Assembly (NCBI RefSeq): GCF_047948215.1
Contig: NC_134461.1
Span: 87,168,245 to 87,232,244, forward strand
Direction: 5' to 3'
DNA from: Lycorma delicatula
Lineage: Eukaryota > Arthropoda > Insecta > Hemiptera > Fulgoridae
Length of the DNA: 64,000 nucleotides
Positions 35,320 to 46,326 of this stretch are shown here, one piece after another. A program made the position numbers and the translations under genes. How positions within the stretch are numbered: the stretch's first letter is position 1; the number at the start of each line of letters is the position of its first letter. The notes beneath the pieces are model-generated. The model was not told the DNA's origin, made no database searches, and saw only the letters and a program-made list of their open reading frames with translations.

Positions 35320-37197
35320 TTTTTTCTTCTACTGAATCAACAAAATGTAATTTTATCACCAACTTAACAGGAACCATTATGTATATGAATAAAATATATT
35401 CATTATATATACTTTGATATACAATAGTGGTAAATATTTTTACACTTTCCTAACAGTATTATTAAAGATATTTTCGCTGACCTGCTGCCTTTATTCTCTA
35501 TAGAAAACAATGTAAATCTATACCTTACAATGATATTATAATTTATATTTTACTGGAAATTTCTCTCGTTTACTAGAAACAGATTTGTGCAGAAATTAAT
35601 CAAAATATGCAAGTAAATAGACTACCTGACAATACTGAATCATAAGCACATAAAAGAAAAACTTAAGTACAAACAACCAACATTTGAATTTGATCACCAA
35701 ACATAACATACAACAAATTAAATAACATATTTATTTTACTAACATCTTATTTATTCATCTTTTAATTGTAATTTCCAAGTGGCATATTTATTTAAGTAAA
35801 CAAACTAACTAATCAGACTTTATAGGATAAAAAGTGATTATGATTAAGTAATAATCACTGACCGACTATCACTAGATCAGAGTAGAACAGCTGTAATTAG
35901 ACCTGCATCACTAAAACTGATATTGCTAACCGGAAAGTTGGATCAAATTAAATGAAGTATTTAATTTTCTTGTAGGTTTAAGAGTTCCCATAAAACTAAA
36001 ATTCATGTGTATTAATATTTAATTGAACGATCAATTTAAAAGAACAGAGTGATAAAAGCTGCCATTTATATATTTGGAAATGTCCAGATTTCCAAATATC
36101 AGCTAATTAAATTGCAATTTTGTAGGCAGGAACTTTGTTGTAATGGAACCTGTAGGTAGCAGCATTCCTTACTAATCTAGTGGAAGTACTTGTAACTTGC
36201 TATATATTTCTGAATCGCCATACCAAGATGTGTTCTTTAATGGAAACCAAATCAAAATCGAAGCTGCAAGATAAAATCAATTAGTCAATAGCTTTCTAAT
36301 ATAACTGGTTTAAATTGCCATCAAACTGTCAATCTTCCACACAGGAAGGTTTACTGAATCTTCAATACACATAAAAATGAATTTTTTGACGCTGACAAAA
36401 TGACACAAGCAGCAACGAAATATATTACAATTAAATCTCTAAATTCCAGTGGCACAATAATTCTCTACTTGAATAATTTTATGTATTAGCCTACATACTG
36501 TATCGTAGACTTAAATTCAATCAAAACACATAGAATGATGCTATTAATAGATAAATCAATGCATAAAAAAGCTGCTAACACTGTTAAAATATAAAATGAA
36601 GTGCATTCTTGCTGTAGTAAAATTAAGTGATACCAATAAGGTGAATACTGTAAGTAAATGAAAACTGTAAAATACTAAATTAAATATTAAACACTGAACT
36701 TCGTTTTATCAAATGTACAACTTAATATTGACTTTAACAATACGACGTCAGCTTAATTTCCGACTTAACTGATATAACATTGGATGGTATGTCTACATAA
36801 CCTTAACTCAATAAAATGTCCTAGTTTAACTCCACAAAACAAAAATAAATAAACTTACGAAAACAGTGAACGATGTACATGGCAAATTAAGAAATAATAA
36901 TAATAATGCAGCAAAAAGAAAATTATATAAGAATCAATAAAAAAATTGAGGGGAACTAATATTGTAAATACGAATAAAAGGAGTATTAACTACATTTTTA
37001 TTAAGGTTTTGATAAGTTACATCACAATTCAATACTATTAAATCGATGTAATGAACTTTACTGATTTCGAAAAATAGGACATAAAATCGAGTAACCAAAT
37101 CTTCATTTTAATCGTTTATCAACATAACTATGGAGTCCTGTAACATTAAGCCATGTGAAAATTTTTCTTGCAGCGTTACTTCAACAAGTAACCTTAC
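35320..37197. other. EHMT intron 1, right part
   Basis: No coding sequence recognised. There is a small hairpin at about 36071-36096 (ATTTGGAAAT-GTCCAG-ATTTCCAAAT) and a minus-strand donor-like CGTAAGTTT near 36858. Otherwise plain A+T-rich intron. Confidence 0.45.
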
Positions 37198-37227
37198 TTC
37201 TCATGAGGGATATTTTGAGAGCATCTA
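37198..37227 (-). other. candidate 30-nt alternative 5' UTR exon of EHMT
   Basis: On the minus strand a good acceptor (TTTGTTGTTTCAG) is followed 30 bases later by a good donor (GTAAGGTT). Inserted between the 37461 and 31356 junctions, the 30-nt segment would keep frame and add no ATG in the EHMT frame. Prediction from splice consensus only. Confidence 0.25.
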
Positions 37228-37460
37228 CTGAAACAACAAATCAAATGAACTGACAGTTGACGCATAAAATTTCTTAAGAAGAGGACTTAACAAGAAAGAA
37301 TTAAGGTTAAATGGCGGCTGCTTCAGTGCATGACGCTGCCAATGTAGTCCTTCTTGAAGGATAAAAATTATTCTTTAACATCTTCATACAACAATAAACT
37401 TGATAATCTACCGACAAAATTCAAAAATTAAATCAAAGATACTGCGATTTTCATACTTAC

Positions 37461-37640
37461 TTAAATAAATTGTCTTAAAAATAATCCATCACAGATGTCT
37501 ACAGAAATTCTGCATTATAAAACCTTTGGTCGATGACCTATTATCGCATAGTCTACCGCAGACTTCAGGTGCCATTCTACGCAACGCACAACCACAGATG
37601 CAGCTGTACTGTACAATAGAGATCATCACGACTCCCGCTT
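37461..37640 (-). other. EHMT: probable 5' non-coding exon of EHMT
   Basis: A strong minus-strand 5' splice site (GTAAGTATG) starts at 37460, so the exon would end at 37461. Spliced to 31356, the reading frame of the coding ATG at 31340 runs upstream through ten codons to an in-frame TAA (about 37475). This supports 31340 as the first in-frame ATG. The exon contains a short upstream ORF beginning MAPEVCGRLCDN that ends after 28 codons, and a 4-codon ORF (MDYF) ending in that TAA. The 5' limit is unknown; 37640 is a placeholder. This stretch is less A+T rich than its surroundings, as expected near a promoter. Confidence 0.45.
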
Positions 37641-37700
37641 ACTTTGAATCTGGGGCTATGTGTTACAATTACGGCTTGCGGTAGTCATCAGCCAACACAT
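37462..37700 (-). promoter_or_regulatory. probable EHMT promoter region
   Basis: The stretch around the 5' exon is the least A+T-rich non-repeat part nearby and lies just upstream of the first splice donor. I see no clear TATA box or initiator, so the start site is not assigned. Placement is inferred from the gene model. Confidence 0.3.
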
Positions 37701-38500
37701 TTTTCATGCGTTTGAAGAATGATTTAACCACGGTTGCATTTAGAGTGAAGGTTCCTTAATTTCGGCAATAGCATGCTGCTTACTATAACTAAGAGGTACA
37801 TACGACTTACATTCAGCAATAAATACCTTCCCTTTTAAATTTACAGGCAATTAATTCCTGGAAATAGACAGATTAAAAAACAGATTTAATAAACAATTAG
37901 TACCAGATACTTATCTGTTCTCATTAAAGAAAACAACTTCAATGTTACTAATGCATTTACAAAGTCCCATGGCACTTCTACCTCCAATGTTAAATGTTGC
38001 GAAGAGATTCGTACTTCTTGAAATTGTGTTTTGTATCTGTTCGTTGAGATGGATGCTCCCCAATAACTACAGACATTAGTCATTTTGATTTATTCTTTTT
38101 AATTAAATTTTTACTAGCATCTCATGTAAGACCCAAAAAATGTAAATCTAGACCACGAGTAATGATGTAAAATAGGGTCCAATCATATTTAACTGCAGAC
38201 TTCAAAAGTTTGCAATTATTGCAGTCATTCTCTGCATTTAAACCGTTCTTTTAAGCGCATTTTTAATAGAAAGAAACTTTAAGCTCTCTTGCATCAAGTA
38301 ATAAAACAAGTATTAACCGACTACCTACGAACAGTATAATAATCAAGCCTGAATTACTCAACTGGAAACGAAATCATTCGGATATGCTGTAAAAAATTCG
38401 TTAATTGGGCTCATCTCTGAAATACATACATGTTAGAGTACGTGTACTGGAGTTAAAAATCCTTAAAAATATGATAAAAAATGAAAAAGAATGCTTGCAT
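37701..38500. other. intergenic, nothing recognised
   Basis: No gene, RNA or transposon domain seen. The 65-codon minus ORF at 37886-38083 has no recognisable motif. Confidence 0.5.
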
Positions 38501-38509
38501 GTAATAGGT

Positions 38510-38640
38510 GAATTAATCACAACAGACTAGCATGCCATACAACCGGACCCGGGTTCCATTCTAAGAAAAGTGTTAAATTTTTTCATCTCACATAAAACAA
38601 TCGTTCCAAATGCATATTGCCCGCCGTAATTTAATAAATA
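38510..38640 (+). mobile_element. tRNA-derived SINE-like repeat
   Basis: CAACCGGACCCGGGTTCCAT carries a box B-like GGGTTCCATTCT, preceded by ACTAGCATGCCATACAACCG. It is followed by TTTCATCTCACATAAAACAA, comparable to the bodies of the other SINE-like copies. Short and diverged. Confidence 0.45.
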
Positions 38641-38984
38641 ATTAATTACTGCCGAAAATGATATACGTAGTATAAACGAACATTTTCATAGTTATTTTGA
38701 TAATAATATTAGAGATATCTACCGAATGAGAAACTGCGTTGCTAAAAAATGTCACATGTGAAAAATTTAGTCGCAAAAACAAAATTCTTTACCATTATTT
38801 TTATTAAACTTTACTGGCTATATTCAAATTATTTCTGCATCTGAACATAAACAATTTTGGGTTAAAATATAGATTAATTATTGCAGTCATGCTGTTTTGT
38901 AATTAAAAGGATGTGATCGCATCATTAACGATCATAATAAACGATTAAATGTATTATAAACGATATCATCAACGATATTAATAT

Positions 38985-40180
38985 TAAAAAAAAAATTGAC
39001 GTGGACACCACATGACTTCCTTGTACGCCTATTAAATTACATATACACAGTTTTTCCTGCACTACATTTGAAGTTATTTCACTTGAAATTGAGATATCAT
39101 CCTCCAATTCTTTAATAAAAAAGACAGTTACACAATTGCATTGTGGTGGACATCACATCGCATTACATTTTTTTGTGGTATCCGTATCAGCATCTTATAT
39201 TAGTTTTTATATTAATTTTGTATCACGTTGATCTAGGAGTTATGTGGTGTAAGTGAAAACGTGTTGGATTCGAAAGTTCGAATCCGACTTCATATACATA
39301 TATTTCTTTTTAACTGTGTTTTTTTTTTTTAATTTAAATATATTGATTTATTTATAATTATTAACCTCTGAAAAGATTTTTGAATTAAAATGAAAATTAC
39401 ATAAAATTTTATTTCACTAACTTTTGCTTTTTTAATATTTTTTTATTGTTAATATTGAATTATTTATGGTAATTTTTTTACAGCCAGAAGTTAATAATTA
39501 TTAATAAATCAATATATTTAAATTAAAATTAAAAAAAAGTTAAAAAAAAAAGAAGGAGATGGAAGTCTAATTCGAACCGATGTGCTCTTTTAGATCTAAA
39601 TATTTCATTAATTAAAATTATATTTGGGTATAACTCTGGAACCAATGAAAATAAGTACCACTTATGATATATCGTTTAAAATCTCTCAATGAGGGCTTAT
39701 TACGCAGTTAATAAAAAGTTCAAAATCCAGATTTTTTAGATTTTGGGCTTTTTTGGTTGTCATTGCAATCAAAAAAGGGAGATGCAAAACTATATGTTAT
39801 AACAGTCCTAAATCCAAAATTTCAACATCCTACGGCCAATCGTTTTTGAGTTATGCAAGACACATTACATACGTACAGACGTCACGCCGAAACTAGTCAA
39901 AATGGTCTTAGGGTCAATAGAATATTTCAAGGTCAATATGGATATTTCCATTTGAAATTTGAAAACTGAAATTTTTCGCGGTCACAATGCTTCCATTAGT
40001 TCGTATAATGAAGTAAAAAATCTGATGTGGACACCATGACTTGTACACCTATTAAATTACATATAAACATTTTTTGCTGCACTTCATTTAAACGTATTTG
40101 ATTTGATAGTGATACGATCCTCCAATTCTTTAATTCTTTAAGTGGATAGTTACACAATTTTACATGAAATATTAGGATAG
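38985..40180. repeat. composite repeat: direct and inverted modules (copy A)
   Basis: A module near 38990-39140 (GTGGACACCACATGACTTCC ... TATTAAATTACATATA ... ATCCTCCAATTCTTTAA) recurs directly at 40018-40175. Between them lies a palindrome: 39262-39372 (TTCGAATCC ... TAAATATATTGATTTAT ... AATTATTAACCTCTG) pairs with 39484-39585. The segment 39400-40010 recurs at 41083-41670 and ends with a TTTTCGCGG...CTTCCATTAGTTCGTATAATGAAG motif. A box B-like AGTTCGAATCCGA (about 39272) may be a SINE head. No coding sequence. Confidence 0.7.
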
Positions 40181-40389
40181 AGTAAAAGTCCCTTTATTAC
40201 TCGTATTACTAGATCAGTATCATTCGTATCTTCGTGAGTTGCTGATTAACAAAAGCTTTAGATTTCTGGTGTGTCATTTAAATAAAAGTTAATAATAATT
40301 AAACTCTTCCGTTTAGTGAACTCCTGTATACTGGTTACAAATCTTAATTTCGACCTTACGATATAAAATATTTTAGTTTTTATTATTGG

Positions 40390-40915
40390 TTTATTTGGTG
40401 AATAATCAAAAATGAAAAAGAAACAATCATACAGTAAAAAGAAAGATAACATGAAGAAAAACGACAAGAAAATAAATATGAAGAGGAAAAAAGTTAAGAA
40501 CAAAGGAAGAATAAAAAAATTAAGGGAAGTGATAAATGTAAAGAGGAAGAAAACGTTAAGACCAAGGAAAGAATAAAAAGATCTAAGAGAGGATGATAAA
40601 TATAAAGAAAGAAAATTTGAAACTAGAGAAGTGTACACAAATTAAGATCAGAAGAATTGTATCAAACCAAAGAGCGATTAAATGATCGACAACAAAAAAT
40701 AAATAAACGAAATGATGAACTCTGACTTAGGGAGAATATTGAGCGACAATATCAGAGGAGTAATGAATTAAAAGAAAAAAATCGTTTGCAATTTATTAAA
40801 GATCGGATATGTATGCCTAAGGGTATATGTTGTTCTTGCGAGGGTATATTTTTCAGTCACTCTGTAGTTAACTTTAATGTAGATAAAATTAAACAGAAAT
40901 TCCAGAATAATTAAA
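40390..40915 (+). pseudogene. possible Helitron-type N-terminal relic
   Basis: The plus strand reads as a lysine/glutamate/arginine-rich repetitive coil (NDRQQKINKRNDEL, RENIERQYQRSNELKEKN) and then ICCSCEGIFFSHSVVNFNVDK, in one frame at the end and broken frames before. A basic repeat followed by a CCxCxGxxF motif is seen upstream of the Helitron-like N domain in some arthropod Helitron proteins. No Rep or helicase motif is present. Identification is tentative. Confidence 0.3.
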
Positions 40916-41039
40916 TAAAATTAAACAAGAATTAAAATAGAAAATCCAAAATAATACAATTGTTACTTATAGTCTTCAATTAATATTAAATAATCAGATA
41001 TTTCACCAAATCTATTATATATACACATATGTAATAATG

Positions 41040-41675
41040 CCTATTAAATTACATATAGACATTTTTATAAGTACATAAAATTTTATTTCACTAATACTTC
41101 TGATTTTTTCATATATTTTTTATTGTTATTAATGAATAATTATTTATTGTAAAAGTTTTTTTTTTTACAATCACGAGTTAATAATTATTAATAAATCAAT
41201 ATATTTAAATAAAACAAAGTTAAAAAAATAAAAAGTGATGAAGTCTGATTCCAACTGATGTGCCTTCCCTTGTAAAATCCAAATATTTCATTAATTAAAA
41301 TTTTATTTGGCTATAACTCTGGAACCAATGAAAATAAGTACCAACTACATATCGTTTAAAAGCTCTCAATGAGGGCTTATTACTGCAGTTAATAAAAAGT
41401 TCAAAATCCAAATTTATTTTGGATTTTGGGCATTTTTGATTCAGTCGATTCCATTCAATTAGGGAGCTGAACAACTAGATGTTTCAACAGTCCTAAATCA
41501 TAAAAATTTCGACATCCTACGGCTAATCGTTTTTAATTTATGCGAGATACATATGTACGTACAGACGTCACGCCGAAACTAGTCAAAATGGATATTTCCG
41601 TTGAAATCTGAAAACCGAAATTTTTCGCGAACACAATACTTCCTTTACTTAGTACAAGGAAATAAAAATGTGGAA
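41040..41675. repeat. composite repeat copy B
   Basis: Direct repeat of 39400-40010: shares ACATAAAATTTTATTTCACT, TAATAATTATTAATAAATCA, TATAACTCTGGAACCAATGA, CTCAATGAGGGCTTATTAC, ACGTACAGACGTCACGCCGA and AACTAGTCAAAATGG in the same order. It ends with ACTTCCTTTACTTAGTACAA, GGAAATAAAA, a self-complementary terminus. The family is unknown. Confidence 0.8.
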
Positions 41676-41898
41676 TATTGAACTTTCTCGGAGTTTTCAT
41701 AGGACTTAAAATAAATTAATCCCTAATCCAATTATAAAGTTAAACTTTATTTTTACTCCTTCCATTTTACTTAAATTTTTTTCCGAATAAAAATAATTAA
41801 GAAGATTTAAACTGACTTTTTAAGCCAGAAAAAATATGAAAGTTCATGCAAATTCAACCCCATACTAAGGTACTCTGCCATGATAAGTTGCAATAGAA

Positions 41899-42496
41899 CA
41901 GAGGTTCCCAAACTTATTTTTCTCATAGATCACTTTCAAAATTTTGCTGGTTCCGATGGACCCCCTGCAGCTAGTGAACTAGCTCCGGTGGACCCCCTGC
42001 AGGTAAGTACTTACTACTATTTCCGACACTGGCAAACGCTAAAATCTATTCACTATACTTTTCTTTTCGAAATTCCAGAAACAAATGAGTAACGTTTATC
42101 CTTGGCAATCGCATTTATATTAGTGAAGAATCAAACAAGTTCATGTAAGATTGCTAGCACACACACACCACAAGTCGTATTTCGTCCCTTTGCACGTCTG
42201 AACAAGCGTTGCGGACGCCGGCGCTTTGCAAGTCTCGACACGTTCGTTGTACTGAATATGGAATATGCAAGTTTTTTACAAGTAACAGTCGCGCTGAGCT
42301 TCTCAAAACATTATCTGCCTAGATTGATACGCAAAGTCAAGCCAACATTTTAGTTCTTCACTATCGAAACCAGATGAATTTTCGTGGACCCCCGCTTACG
42401 AATTGTGAACCCCCATTTTTTGTCACGCCAACGTAGACCCCCGTCGAGGCTCCCGTGGACCCCTGGGGTCCACCTGGACCACTTTGGGAATCAATG
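41899..42496. mobile_element. non-autonomous hAT element with 8-bp target duplication
   Basis: Left end CAGAGGTTCCCAAACTT and right end (reverse complement) CATTGATTCCCAAAGTGG are hAT-type terminal repeats. The flanking 8-bp CAATAGAA is exact on both sides (41891-41898 and 42497-42504). The internal part holds repeated GTGGACCCCC motifs near both ends. It is 598 bp long with no transposase, so it would need hAT transposase from elsewhere. The two short ORFs inside show no recognised domain. Confidence 0.9.
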
Positions 42497-42504
42497 CAAT
42501 AGAA

Positions 42505-44160
42505 CATTAATTAAACGCATTTCATCAAATGAAAATTTGACCTACTTAAACTAAAAATAAGTTTTTAAAATTATTTAATAATTTATTCCAGCACCCTAAA
42601 ATAGAATATAAAGACTATTTTTTCCATAAAAGAACTTTTCAGAACAATTTAGTTGAAACAGAAAAAACCAACAAAAAACTGTTTTATTTTTTGGGCGAGT
42701 TGTATTAGCCTTTACTGCTTCCACTGAGAAAGAGGTGAAAACTTTTTCACCCCCCAAAAATGGGAAAATTCTCACAAAGGGGAAAATGAAAAAAAATTAA
42801 AGTTTTGAACTTCTAAGCTTTTCTCTGAATTAGCCTTTACTTGAGAAGTACATCCCTTAACAATAATGGTTTTTCTATCTTTATCATACTTCAGTATAAT
42901 CTGATAAAACCAAAACTAGACATCATTCCCTCCCTATATCATCAAAAACTGATCAGAGGTATGAAATTTTAGCCCTAAACATTGCTTAGAAAACTCATTG
43001 CTCAAGATTTTTTGTTACTATAATTGGGCCTCAGCCTGTTCACGTTCAAGAAAAATTTTTTTTTTGAGAATCTTTTCCTAGAAATAGGAATGAGATTTTT
43101 TAGGAATAAGTTTTTAAGATAATTTACTGAAGATTTTTACTTTCACTCTATGTAAATTGAAAATTCTCCTGTATATATTTTGTGGGTTTAATATAAAAAA
43201 GAGCTTATCATGATTTTCAAATTTTGAAAATAATGAATATATTTAATGAATTTGTTTCTTGCATTAAAATATACATGTTGGGAGTCAGGTTGTCATCCAT
43301 AACTTAAATTATTATAAAGATATTTTTTACTCTGATTGAAGAGTCTAAAACCAGGAATATTTTGCAAACATATTTATAAAAAAATGCATTTTAAAAAATG
43401 GTTTATATAATACCATTACCAATAGAAAGATAACATTCTCAAGCTTTAACGGTATTGTGAGAATTTTGGAATAGTACCAGATAAAGAAAAGGTTTGAGGA
43501 GGTTCTGTTAGACTTAAGGAAATTAGTGAAAAATAAAACTGTGAGATATAAAGTAATGAAATTGCAATGGCTGTGAATGAATGTAATATTAATTAATGCT
43601 CGCTTAATGTTTATTCTACATCAAGTATTTTAAAATTCTGAAGTAATAAAAATAATTTTCTAGTAAAAACCAGTTTAATATATTTTAACAATTTCAATTT
43701 TTCTAAGTTAATGCCAAATAAAAACACCAATCAAAACACGTAATCCTTAATTTCATAAGTCAAAATTTATAAAATAACATTTTTTAATACAATTTCTTTC
43801 CTAACTCGGATTTAATCTTTTATAGAGTTTCTTTTATTTTGCAGTTTTTAGTTTGATTTTTATTTAACCCATTAACTGCCAGACATTAAGATATGCAATT
43901 TTTTTCTAGATAAACCCTTTATTTCATCTATTATTAAGTACATAAAGCTAGAAATATTTTCATATCAATAAAAAAATCAATTATTGTTCAACAGTAAAGT
44001 AGTTCATTTATGCATCTCTGGCAAAAAGCAAGCAAAAATGTCATTTTCCAAAGAATATAAGATGACATATAAACAATTTATTAAACTGAACACTTACAAA
44101 TAAACTATTTTAATTTTGTTTTTTTTTTATATAAAAAAATTATTTAGTTTCTTTGCCACA
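42505..44160. other. intergenic, nothing recognised
   Basis: A+T-rich sequence with no ORF, TIR or RNA motif that I could support. Confidence 0.5.
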
Positions 44161-44169
44161 AATTAAATT

Positions 44170-45200
44170 CTTGAAAACATTTTAATGTTGGTACACTTAA
44201 CATTTTATACACAAAAAACTATATGGTTTTTGCAAAGCTTACATTTTCGCCAAGCTTTTTTCATATGCGCCCTACTTGATCTTAATGAACATCTGCCAAA
44301 CTATTTTTTGACAGATGACCCATGGTTCCAGTTGGTGGTGAAGGAAACTTATCTTTACTTTTTTCTTCATTCTTGCAATGCTTTGTGGTATTTTTATTTC
44401 TTCACTCTATCAGTGATGATACAACAGAAGGCCTAAATCAATTTACCTGATTTTACTGTTATTTACAAGTCTGTATATGTTCTATGAATTTACTATAATA
44501 GAATCGATAGCATTGATAAACAATAGCCATTGCCATTTTTTTTCATGCACTCAAATTCTAAAATATACAATATCATTATCATAGGAATCAATGCCACCCA
44601 TACTTTCAGTATATTCTGCTATCATTAATGACTGAGTAATAACAGTGTCTTTTCTTTCTTATCAGCTGTATCTTTTCGTATTTGATAATGGATATGCCAT
44701 TGGTTACTGGAAACAATCACATTGCATTATTCCATCTAGCAACTGCAAAATTTTTTTTCGATGGGCAATTAAGAAGCCTATTTTCTCTGACAGTGTTAGC
44801 CGCAAAATATTATTTTTCGTTCAGTAAATTAAACAGACCATTGGTAAAAAAGAGATTGTCAGAAAAGTTCTACGCTCATATTATGGTTGATACAACTCTT
44901 AACAAATTTAGTACTACTTGTGTTCAAAGATCATATTCAGATTTTCTTTGTTTGCCTCTCTGTTTGGAATAAATTGGCACAAATACTCATCTGAACTACA
45001 GAAACACCAAAGCTTAATCCAAATAAATTGGTTTTCCCTTGATAAACATTTTTGCTGAATGCCTACCAAAATATGGCACCATTCCTTCACCAACAGATAA
45101 ATTATAAGACAAAACACCAAATTGTAAATTCTGTTTACTGACAAACATAGAAACTGAACATTATATAAAATAACGACTAAAATGAAAGACAAAACAGAAA
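44170..45200 (-). pseudogene. piggyBac-like transposase relic
   Basis: Read on the minus strand from about 45192: [20 protein letters not shown] then KGKPI (piggyBac [25 protein letters not shown] block with a catalytic Asp region), WCFCSSDEYLCQFIPNREAN, then in other frames FFTNGLFNLLNEK, YFAANTVRENRLLNCP, VARWNNAM, ESMGGIDSYDNDIVYFRI (the MGGVD-D block) and a damaged Cys-rich C-terminus (CKLCKNHIVF). The motif order is right for a piggyBac-derived transposase of the PGBD3/4 type. N-terminus missing; many stops and shifts. The plus-strand ORFs here are shadows. Confidence 0.8.
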
Positions 45201-46016
45201 TTTAACATTTCAAAGATAAAAATTGTACAACGTGGGATTGCACAGTGATTATTTGTAATGTAAGAATAACATGTGCATGCCTAGCATGTGATTCATCACT
45301 CCATGAGCCAAAGTGCATAATCACACGTTATTCATTATCAGTTTTCAAAATAAATAATTTTCATTAACTAATGAATAAAAATACTTAAATAAAGAAATAA
45401 AATAGAAATATTATTTTTAACAACCATATCGCGATCATTATATGTCTTATATGGAAGGGGTTACATGATCTCATAAAGTACAATAAGTTAATATCAAATA
45501 AACTCGCTAATTAAAAACCTGTAACCATATAATTGTTTTTGTGATTACAACACCTAAGAAAATAAAGGCAAATTGTATAAAGTGTGAAAAAATTTATAGA
45601 AATTAAAAAGAAAAGATGTTTACAAAAAGGTCTGTTTATGCACCATTGGCTGTTACTTGGTTAACATATCAGCAGATCTAAAAAAAAAAAAACACTACCC
45701 TTCTGCTAATGATAAGAAACATAAGGGTGAGTACCTGTATTGTGATGAAAATAAGGAAATGAATATAGAGGCAACACAAAAAGATACTACTACAAAGCAG
45801 GTGAGCTATGATTCTCTAGAGTGCAGGACTTTACTTCCTCTCCTCAGTTCAAGGGTGGGTGAGTAGCATTATAATCTTCTAAGGGTTTCCCACACCATGA
45901 CAGTTATCTGACCTGATAATTTGCATGAACCATTTGATGTCATTCAGGAATACTAATCTTAGTTGTCCTTTTTCTATCTTACATCTCTACCAGTGAGGTG
46001 AACTAGGCTGAATATA
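45201..46016. other. intergenic, nothing recognised
   Basis: No supported gene. The 69-codon plus ORF at 45657-45866 (lysine-rich start, then DYSLECRTLLPLLSS-like end) has no domain I recognise. Confidence 0.4.
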
Positions 46017-46289
46017 ATGCAAGTGACCAACTTACCTTGCTCTATCTCCTATTGAAATATAAAACTGCAGTTTTCTTCTACCCTTCTCTGGATTTTGTCA
46101 TTTGAGGGTACTCACAGGCCTCAATGCCAACATTATACTTCAGAGGCACTATCTTAGTCTTACATTTTTTCGCCTTCAATACTGCCACATACCACCATAC
46201 TCCAAACAAAACTTTTTATAAAGTGCTTTCACACTGAAAACAGGTGATGGAAATAAAAAAAAGGAATAAAAATATCTTCAAATTATCTT
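46017..46289. repeat. 273-bp direct duplication, left copy
   Basis: Matches 50368-50640 over the full 273 bp with three substitutions by eye (GTACTCAC/GTATTCAC, AAAACTTT/AAAGCTTT, AATTATC/AATCATC) and no indels. It abuts the 5' end of the LINE. Content is unidentified A+T-rich sequence. Confidence 0.95.
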
Positions 46290-46326
46290 AATACCAAATT
46301 CAGCGTACATACTGCCTTAGGGCAGT

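Larger units (their letters stand above)
4743..37640 (-). other. EHMT: EHMT/G9a-like gene span (5' part; 3' end off window)
   Basis: Host gene for a G9a/GLP-type H3K9 methyltransferase, a nuclear repressive-chromatin enzyme (family knowledge). Six coding exons on the minus strand join in phase with consensus AG/GT borders and encode about 910 residues. Exons 5-7 carry the EHMT signature: a cysteine-rich RING-like domain containing CCPGCGNFCT, a histidine/cysteine tail (HHYHKDC, CLHCG) and the LPSG...GLPDTGLKDKL linker that precedes the ankyrin repeats. No ankyrin or SET exon was found between 1 and 4742, so they should lie left of the window. Introns of 2.3 to 8.2 kb hold many transposon relics, and the first intron is about 6.1 kb. 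The right limit (transcription start) is a guess. Confidence 0.85.

Noticed and set aside
40258..40638. 126-codon minus ORF rich in Phe, Leu and Ser
   Set aside because: Antisense of the Lys/Glu-rich coil on the plus strand. It resembles a membrane protein only through composition.
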